Below, piece after piece: positions 24,601-33,600 of a stretch of DNA of 38,862 nt (positions are counted from its first letter, which is position 1; every line of letters starts with the position of its first letter). The position numbers and the translations under genes were made by a program. This DNA is from Acanthaster planci. Its lineage: Eukaryota; Echinodermata; Asteroidea; Valvatida; Acanthasteridae. The notes under the pieces were generated by a model. That model saw nothing but the letters and a program-made list of their open reading frames with translations, made no database searches and was not told where the DNA came from. Location of the stretch: positions 671,457-710,318 of the forward strand of contig NW_019091423.1 of NCBI RefSeq assembly GCF_001949145.1. Direction: 5' to 3'.

Positions 24601-27600
24601 AATGTTTTGATCATTTGAGGGATGCATAGCACCCCGAGGCAAAGCCGAGGGCACCATGCATGCCTGAGGGCGTTCAAAACTGCATATCCCACATCGCAGC
24701 ATTTAACAATTGTTTTGTCATACCTCTGTCTTAATTATGTTAAGGCTCAGGAATTTATCCAAAGAAAGGAGCTCTGAATTTCAAGAGTTCAGAAAACAAT
24801 AGGCGTACTGTCAAACTGTATAATTAACATAACAGACGTAAACAATTATTGTCTGTGAATGCGTTGTTCCCTCACTTTCTTTAAAAGCGTAAACTTTATT
24901 GTGAGAGTAGAGGAAGTACCAGTGAGTACAAGTTCACGTGTCAGTAGTCTGGTTAGCAGTCCATTGCATTACCTTACACACGGCGGGGATAGAGTCTGTT
25001 ATGAGAGCATGACCATTGATCGAATTCCCTGGTAACGTATGCACAGAATGTATCATCATGATCATGGGTACCATTCAAAACTGACTAACTGAGTGACAAC
25101 GGTCATTTCCGAATTTTCCAAATCATCTGTCTTGTGCAGAATAGGATGTCTCACAGTGAGTGTCATATGCAGATATATCGCCCTGTCATGTCATTATTCT
25201 GGGCCCATGAACAGACAATATCCTAGACATGTATGACAAAACATTTTATCGCACCTATTACATACTGTGTATATGCTGCTCTTGCTTTGCCAGTTAACAA
25301 TACTTCAAGGATTTTTAATTGAGCACTTGTAATTGTTGATTGCACCCTCTGTCCAACTTGAAAAGCTTCACTTCATTGTGTCCTGTTGTACAGGACGGAT
25401 ACGAAGATGGGTCTGCTTTAACTCTACCAATGCTGTTGCAACCTATTATGTCGCACATAGACTGCAGAATGATGATACAAATTATCTTTCTGATTCTGAC
25501 AGACAAAGTCATGACATTCACTCACATCAGAAAAATGAACTTGAATGAAAAACCATATTTCCAAAATTGCCACATTAAGTCCAATTGGAACTCACCATGA
25601 ATTGACATGCCTCTGTGTCACATTACAATCACGATAATGTAACAGGCCGAAAGTCATCTCAGAAACTTCCCACAGAGCTGCAATACTTGTACTGGCCCCC
25701 CTGACTAAACTAGTTGGAACAACACCATGCTGTAAAATTTCTGCAAGTCTGCTGTCAAATGCCTCATGTGAAAAATAATTAGCTGACCCCTTTCTGTTCC
25801 TGATACTGGTACATACATGTATGTGCACATATCACTATTTTACGTGTCATAGAGGTGTCATACATTTCCGTCAAGATATTTGTGTCTTTGCCTCATGAAT
25901 GTTGTGACATTTACTCAAGCAGGTAGCTGACTGTTGCTAATGCAAAAAGATGCATATTGATCAATGGCACCATGGCACATTATCCAACCATGTACAGAGA
26001 ATTAACATTCCGCTGTTGTAAAAAGTCCAAGTGGGAAAGTACAGAAGTTTATGCTTGTGAATGTGAACAGGGAGTTGCAGACAGAATGCAAGCATGGAAG
26101 AGAATGTCCAATGGAAACACAACTAAAGAACACCTTTTAAACACATACTCAAGGTCATGCCATCAACATGAACCAGATGTTTGATGATTATATGACACTG
26201 ATCGAGACTAGACTGATAAATGATTGACACTGATAAATGATTGACACTGATAAGTGATTGACACTGATAAATGATTGACACTGATAAGTGATTGAAACTG
26301 ATAAGTGATTGACACTGATAAATGATTGACACTGATAAGTGATTGACACTGATAAATGATTGACACTGACAAGTGATTGACACTGATGAGATAATCTGAA
26401 TAATAGCTTTCATTCTCTGTACCTGTTGGGCTAAGTTTGATCTTTCAGATCTGTCTTAGACCATCAATATACAAGACATCAAGACGGCATACTGTACTTT
26501 TGTAGATATTTTCTGTCAATAGACAATATCCAGCTCTCTAACTGCACCCTTTTGTATCCATCTGTGATGTTAATGGTGGTACTGTTTGTTATGATGGTAT
26601 GGTATGTGTGTGCTAACCTCACCTCCTAACAACCATTTGTGTGTGTTGTCAGACATGGATGGGGAAATGGCTGATATTGTTGCTGAAAGTACAACCCAAG
26701 ACCAACCGGAAAGTAAGATGATAAGACAAACAAAAACCTACATCTCTTTGGCCCGCAGTCCCAAATAGCTTGTACTATCTGGAAAAAATGAACATCAGTC
26801 CAAGAACTTGATTATATGGTTTCGTTTGCCTAATGTTATTGAATACGTTATTTAAAGATTCAATAATTGGAAGGATGTTTAGTATTTTATACATTAACCA
26901 CTTGCTGCCGGGGAACCCCGTTTTGAGAACCGTGGGTTTATACGCAGAGCCGGGGTGCCTAAAATGGGACAAAAGAGCTGGTCCGTTTAACAAAAAACCG
27001 TACTCGGAACAAAAGACCTGCTGCTGGGAATTGCCATCAATTTTCGGCTTGCATTTTTCAAAGGTAATCTGTCACTCTTTTTAAACAGTATACCACAGCA
27101 AGCTAATCCAGCTGCGTTTGAAAAGATGCCACTCGCATGCACTGGGGACAAAGGAAATTACGCAACACGTCACAATTCTGGGTTCTCTTCACAGGGTGGC
27201 AGGCTTGGCTGAAATATTCAGGAGTCAATGAAGGTTACCTGTCAGCTTAGAGTAGCCACCAAACAGTCATTTGTGTGGGTGTAAATGTCCATTAAATGAA
27301 ATGATGAATTTTGAAGAATTTGGAAAACTGAAAATCTTGAAAATTGCCTGTATGTGTGCACTGCATTTTTAAAAGCACCCGGCAGCATGCAGTCAAGAAA
27401 TTAATCGCTAAGGTGGAAAGCTTGCAGTAGCACCATGCAAGGATACAATCTCTTTGTGAGTCTGTATGGTTCTGAAAAGAACCGTGAGGAACTCAACGTT
27501 TCGGATGGTATGCTCTGTCTGTCGTCAGGAGACATTAATTAATCGCTGTTTTACATTTACATGTAGTTGTTTAGGATCACTTAATAAATTACCCAAACCA

Positions 27601-30600
27601 AAGAACAAACCAAAAAAAAAATGAATGAATAAAAGAATTGAAAATGAAATAGTAATATAAAGCTCAAGCCAGAGGTTCCCTTCAAAGAGTCAAAAAGGCA
27701 AATTAAAAGGACAGATGTTTTTCAGCGTAGCCATGTTTTCCATGTGGTTTCTGTCACGTTCCATTTGCGCCTTATTGAGGACAAATCATGCCTTTGTTAT
27801 GTCATACTGATTATTATTTGTAAGTAAGATCCTTTTTATTTTTGCAGTGCATACAGCGGTAACTAATGAGCAAGAAGGAGTACAAGTTGCTGATCAGGGT
27901 ATGGTAGCTTAGAAATCACCAATACACTACAGGTCTGACAATACCCCCATGGATCTTGGCACTCCAAGCATGGTTTGGACAAAATCTGTAATCACATCAT
28001 GTCCATTAGCAGAGTCCACACAGATCTTTTTTGTTAGTGACTAGCAGTTTCCTTACAGCACTATGAAACGGTCCCAAAATATTCTGAAATTTCATGAAGT
28101 CCCTCACAATTGGTGAAGTGTTTTAAAAGAAATTTCAACTCTTCCAAATTAGGTTCCAAAAATGTAAGATTTTTACAGAATAAACATGATGCAAATATTT
28201 GCCCTTATAATTTAATAAGAAGAGATAAAGAGAACATTTAGAAGCCAGTTGGACTGTACTCATTGTGAATGAACATCTTTGTGTGACAGGTGATGAAGAT
28301 GAGGAACAGGTACCAACTGAACCTGCAGCCACAGAGGGTAAGATAGACAACATGGATAATGTCTAAGAATTCCTAACATTTGGTATTTACCCAAATACTA
28401 CTTGAGTGTATTTGGTTTAAATAGTGCTTTCATACTTACTATCAGAATGTAAACAGATGGTTGTTACATTTAACAAGGAAAGCTATTACACCTGTACACA
28501 AAACATACCACATTTAGACTAATTACTTCTTTCCGTGCCTAGGATAAACTAACTTTGTGTCAATTTTGAGTCGTGTTTACAAATCAAGATGACATATGGC
28601 ATTGGGTTTTTAGATCATGAATTTCTTGCAAGATACCGCGTTGTTTAATGGAGATCCATCAGACATTTAACAGACAAATTTGTATTCCACACAATTTTGG
28701 TATATACATTGGGCACATTACTAAGTCCAGGTCAAAAGTAGATATTTTTATTGTAACAACTTTCTGTCAACAGAAGCTCAACAAGAAAGCCAAGAATCCC
28801 AGGGTGGGGAAGATGAGCAAGCCCCGGGGGGAGGGGAGGGTGAGCAAACTGAGGGAGGGGAAGCAGATGGCCCTGATGTTGAGGCTGAGAAAGGAGAGGG
28901 TGGGGAAAGGGAAGGGGAGGAGAGTGCAAAGGTTGAAGAGGGCGGTGAAGAAAAAGCTTCATTGGAGGAGAGTAACGACGAACAAACAGCTGATGAACAG
29001 GCAGAGAGAGAGGAAGGTATCCATGCTGCATGAACCAAAGCTTCATCTTGTTAACCCTGTCTGCTATTTCAGATGCCACTTTGTACTCACACATACCACA
29101 GCCATCTTTGTTTTCTGCAAAATTTTTCAGTCATCATGTACCAGGTCAATAATAATTGATTCCATGTGCATAAGATCAGCCGGATGTGCAAGTGCATGGT
29201 ACATCAAATTAGCTGGGATCATAGCACTTAGTGAACCACGTCTTGCTGTTGTAAGTTTGTCTTCAGGGGGCATGACAAAGATGGCTGAAGTATTCGTAGT
29301 GCCTAGTATAATTTGCATTCAGATTTTCAACATTAAGAAGTTAACCTGCTAACACTTGTTTCCTTGTAATGTTATTCCAGCAGCAAGAACCGTTCCATCG
29401 TTATCAAGCTAAACTGCATTTGTCATCACTAACTGCTTCCAATTTTTCATTCATGTCTTTTCACAGAAAAGCTTCTGTAGAGCTCAGTGTTGCATTCATT
29501 TTTCAAGAAACCAATCTGGGGAAAATCATGACAAGTTACGGAAACTGACGCTTGAAGGAGTAATATAAGCATCGATTCTAGATAATTGATTTTAGATTTT
29601 TTTTTAGCTTCAAACAAAGCAAAAAGGGTTTTTGGCATTAAAGGGTTAGGCTAGTGACAAATCAGCTAATCAGTTCTAACAGTTCTTAATCCTTAATTGG
29701 AGGATTGAAGACTGTTAGGCTAAATGAATGCAAACACAAAGCAACTGGCCATTTTTCAACAAGTTTTGATTTTCCCCAGAGTTGTCTCATGTAGCATTAT
29801 ACATGGTCCGTGTAACCACCATTGGTGTCTTTTTCTTGGCTTTTTAATACAAGCTTCCATTCTAGCATTATGTTACAGGTTTGCTTCAATTATTATGCAT
29901 TTTCACCCAAGTTTGAGTGCATTAGATTTCTTACAGGTGTAGCTCAATCCTGTTCAGATGAGTTCACCAAGTATGCTGAAACAACAAAACTGGTTCAGCA
30001 AGAATAAGTCCAACAAAAGTGGTCCGACTTTGAGTAATTGGGTTTTAGTTATGGCAAAAATATCACAGTATGTGCAAAAGGACTGGGAATTAGTCAGAAT
30101 TCTTTTTCCAAGCTGTGATAAGCTGTATGTCCCAGCACCCGTTTATTCAGTCAACACAGCCTTGAGTTTGGTTCTTACTGTACCAATTTAGAGTGAGGAT
30201 TGACTCAGTAAAACATTCATCTGCAGCTCAACTTAGAAAGGCATATCTAGTATGCTAACCACAGTTGCTTTCACTCATTGTTTTTTTTGCATTATTTAAA
30301 TTGGCACAATTGCTATGGTTGTTTTTTGTAACTGTAGGAAAAATTCAATAATTATGTTGTTACAGAGTTGCTCTAAAGTTCTATGTCTATCAATCTTCTC
30401 CCAGGGTTTTATTGGCACTAATAAAAATCATGCTAGCTTAGAAATAGTAAAATGGTTTGGCATTGAAGATGACTTCTGTATCAGCAGCAACTGTGACCAA
30501 AGTTCTAAAATTGAATAGCTTCTTTTAGAAACTCTAATACGTACAATATTTCTTCAAATACTGTTTCAGTTCCACCTTGACTAATAATTTCCCAGATTTT

Positions 30601-33600
30601 AGCTTGCTTTTCTCTAAGTAAAATGACACACTTCTTAGTTCGCATATGGCAAACACACTTTCGATTTCATTTCATGTAGCATATTTTAGAAGCCATCAAC
30701 ATCATACTCCCAAACAATTGTCTTCATTCAGTAACGTAGCAACCGGGGGGGGTTTAAAAAATGGATAAATATTGAATGAGGCTAACAAAAAATAGCCCCC
30801 CCAAAAACACACCACTGAAAGCTGATACCCCCATAAGATGCTGTGTCCCCTTTGTGCCCCCCACTAGTAAAAGCCTAGCTATGCCACTGTCTTCATTACT
30901 GGCTTCACTGGCCTTAACTGTTCTTTAAAACATTTTGTATTAGTTTTTCTCTGTTCAACTCTCTTTGGCTTCAAATTTGGAATCAAAATTGTCCTTAATT
31001 CATGGGTTTCTGCTAGTGTATTTTTAATTTTCATTTAACTTCTAAAATGTACATTTCCTAAAAGGGTATAATTTTGAGTTATAATCAGCTCTGAACATCA
31101 GTTTTTTTGTGACTTCCATTTTCAGCCTCAGTAGAAACATATCAAGGATAAATATTCACCTGACATTTCAGTCTGCTTTTTTAGACTTTTAAATTGACTG
31201 TTGGCGATTTAGTGAAAAATTTGTAACTGTCAGTTGTTGGACTTTGACATCAAGATTCCTGTCATTCCAAAAATTGTTCATATATAAAACATTAATTGAA
31301 ATCCTATTACAGCAGAACCAAAAGAGGAAATCCAAGAAGAAACACCACCAGATAGTGGTGAACAGACAGAGGTGACAGACCCCACAGCGGATGAGGGTAG
31401 GGAACCCCAAACACAGGAGGGTATGTTAGGTGTCAGCAGGGATCACTAACACCACCACAAACTTTTTCTTCAGTCGAAAGATTGTTTGAAACATCGTCAA
31501 AGGCTGCTCAAAGATTTTTGTATTGACTCGGTAATTTTTTGTTTATTAAGTCCTTCAAAACACAGATTTTTGTGTCGTCTTACATTACCCCAAAAAAGAC
31601 ACACTTGAAAAGCAAATCTTTTTTTTGAAATTTGGTTTTTTTTTATTTCAGTCATTGTCACATGTATTTTGCGTATTTGAAGAAAACGGTTTCATCTATT
31701 CTCACGGTTTCAAGTATGTGTGTGTTTTGACATATATTACCTATTGTAAATAGAACCAGCATCAAAACCTGTACCAGAGGATGAACAGCAGCAAGAGGAA
31801 GAGCCTACAGCTAACCAGACAGTTGGTGAGACATCACAAGAGGGCTCCTCAGATCACTAAACCTACTCCCTTTCATTCACTATTCATCAGCATTTGTGAC
31901 TGAAGTTACTTGTTGCATTTATACACGGACCATTTACTCAGGGATGTGCAACCACGAGTGGCCCCAGTGCAAACACATGTGCAACCTTGGATCCATACGT
32001 GTTACGGATTGTTATTACCCACGCAAGTGCTCTTGACTTTCTCGAAAAAACTCGCGACCACGACACGGGTTGCAGCTTGCAGCATGTACAGTGCAGCCGT
32101 GGTTATGCCGAGACGACATGCCGATGTGATGCTTAAATCTGTTCGTTTTGACGAACAAATCTTCATTTATCGATTTCAAGGAGAAACAAAGTTTTAATGA
32201 GGCAAAATTCCCCAATTTTGTGGTACAATTTTCTCAGAATATATAGCATGAAATATCTTGAGCAGCATATTTTTAGAAAGGGTGTACTCTGACTTAAAAT
32301 ATTACAAGAAAACAAAGTGGTAGACAGGAAAATATGTTTTATTATTAGAGGAAGTGTTACATAATCCAACTAAATTTCTGCTTTGATACTGTGCCAGCCG
32401 TAACACGCACTGAACCAGCTCTGAGCTTAAGTTGCACATCCCTTGGTAAATGGTCCGTGATTTATAGAACCACCACTGTTACTGTCTGCTAAACCGAGAT
32501 CTGCCACCCAAAAATGAACTTAGAGTCAGATTTTTTTCTTCCTTTATACGTTTGAGGTTTTGAGCTGAATGGTTGACGTGTGGTAGCACACAGAATTAAA
32601 GTCTTATCAGCTCCCTGCAAATAGTTGATGGTGCCTTTGTGGCACACTGAGGATCCGGGATATTTAAAAATGACCTATGACTTGCCTATTAATGAATAGA
32701 ATTGAAATGATGGTGATGATGGAATGCTAGGTAATTCACACATAACTTTTGCAGATTAAAAATGAAATGTGACTTTATGCTCATTGATGATGTGGTGGTG
32801 GGTCATGTCAGTTGTATTTCATTCATAGGTGGAGGAGTAACTACTTATTTCACTAGATGCTAACTGTTCTGGTTCTGTTGCAGAAATAGCTGAGGACATA
32901 TTGCCTTTCATTCATGCTGAATAGCTTGTGATATTGTCTGCTACTATATGTATGTCATGTTATTCAATATTGCTGCAACTATAGACATGAGTATTTTGCA
33001 CTGAGTAATCAGTGATCTTGTGGTTAAGGGTAGATTAACTGTTCACATGCATGTTCTTCCATTAACATTCTAGGTTTTTCACAGGAATCAGGCAAATGTA
33101 ATGAAAAGAGAGATGTAGCCCTCGTTTAGCATTACCTTCCCTTACACTTCACTATTTTCATGTATCTCATGGTCATATATATATCCTAGCTAAATAACAC
33201 CACATAAGATAGTGATCATGGTTATTGTTAATGTCATGCCGTTCTTCCTCTTGAATGTTTGTGTTGGTAAGTCACTAACATGGTTGAAAAAATTTAGTAT
33301 GAATTAACACCTTCCAGTCAGCTGATTTCCACTTTTTTGTACTTGTTTTATATGCTACCTCTAAGTGAAAACGATGTACACAGTACATGTGTAATGTAGT
33401 ATAGGGAATTCCTTATTTGATTTCAAATTTGCAAGTTTTGCATGGCTTTTCTCTGACCCTTATAAATGTTGATTTTTTCCTGAAGCAAATAACATCATAA
33501 CATTGTGTCTGCAAAAAAATGTATCTTTGTTTTGAGAAAAATGCATCAATAGGTTAATGGCCCCACAGTAAAGTTTTGTGCTAAATTAAAATACAGGAAA

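Larger units (their letters stand above)
24291..26652. other. Large NME8 intron between NDPK3 and acidic tail
   Basis: This 2.36-kb intron holds the 145-bp foldback at 24570, one TACATGTA at 25814 and the 17-bp tandem array at 26211. Short open frames such as 25957-26184 (plus) and 25592-25828 (minus) match no family I recognise. Confidence 0.55.
29017..31312. other. Large NME8 tail intron
   Basis: This 2.3-kb intron contains the diverged palindrome at 29676-29718 and the 161-bp hAT-like element at 30729. A weak candidate terminal exon after the AG at 29936-29937 would read [20 protein letters not shown] and stop at 30005-30007 in the NME8 frame. Nothing else recognisable was found. Confidence 0.5.

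Noticed and set aside
25957-26184. 75-codon plus-strand frame with several Cys
   Set aside because: There is no family resemblance and no splice signals linking it to NME8. It lies inside a large intron next to a tandem repeat.
26123-26413. Minus-strand 96-codon frame ([10 protein letters not shown] repeats)
   Set aside because: It is a product of the 17-bp tandem repeat; three units make 51 bases and so stay open.
29938-30007. Possible alternative terminal exon [10 protein letters not shown]... of NME8
   Set aside because: The acceptor and frame are acceptable, but the encoded residues are unlike the tail and short in-frame stretches to a stop are common by chance. It is only mentioned, not called.
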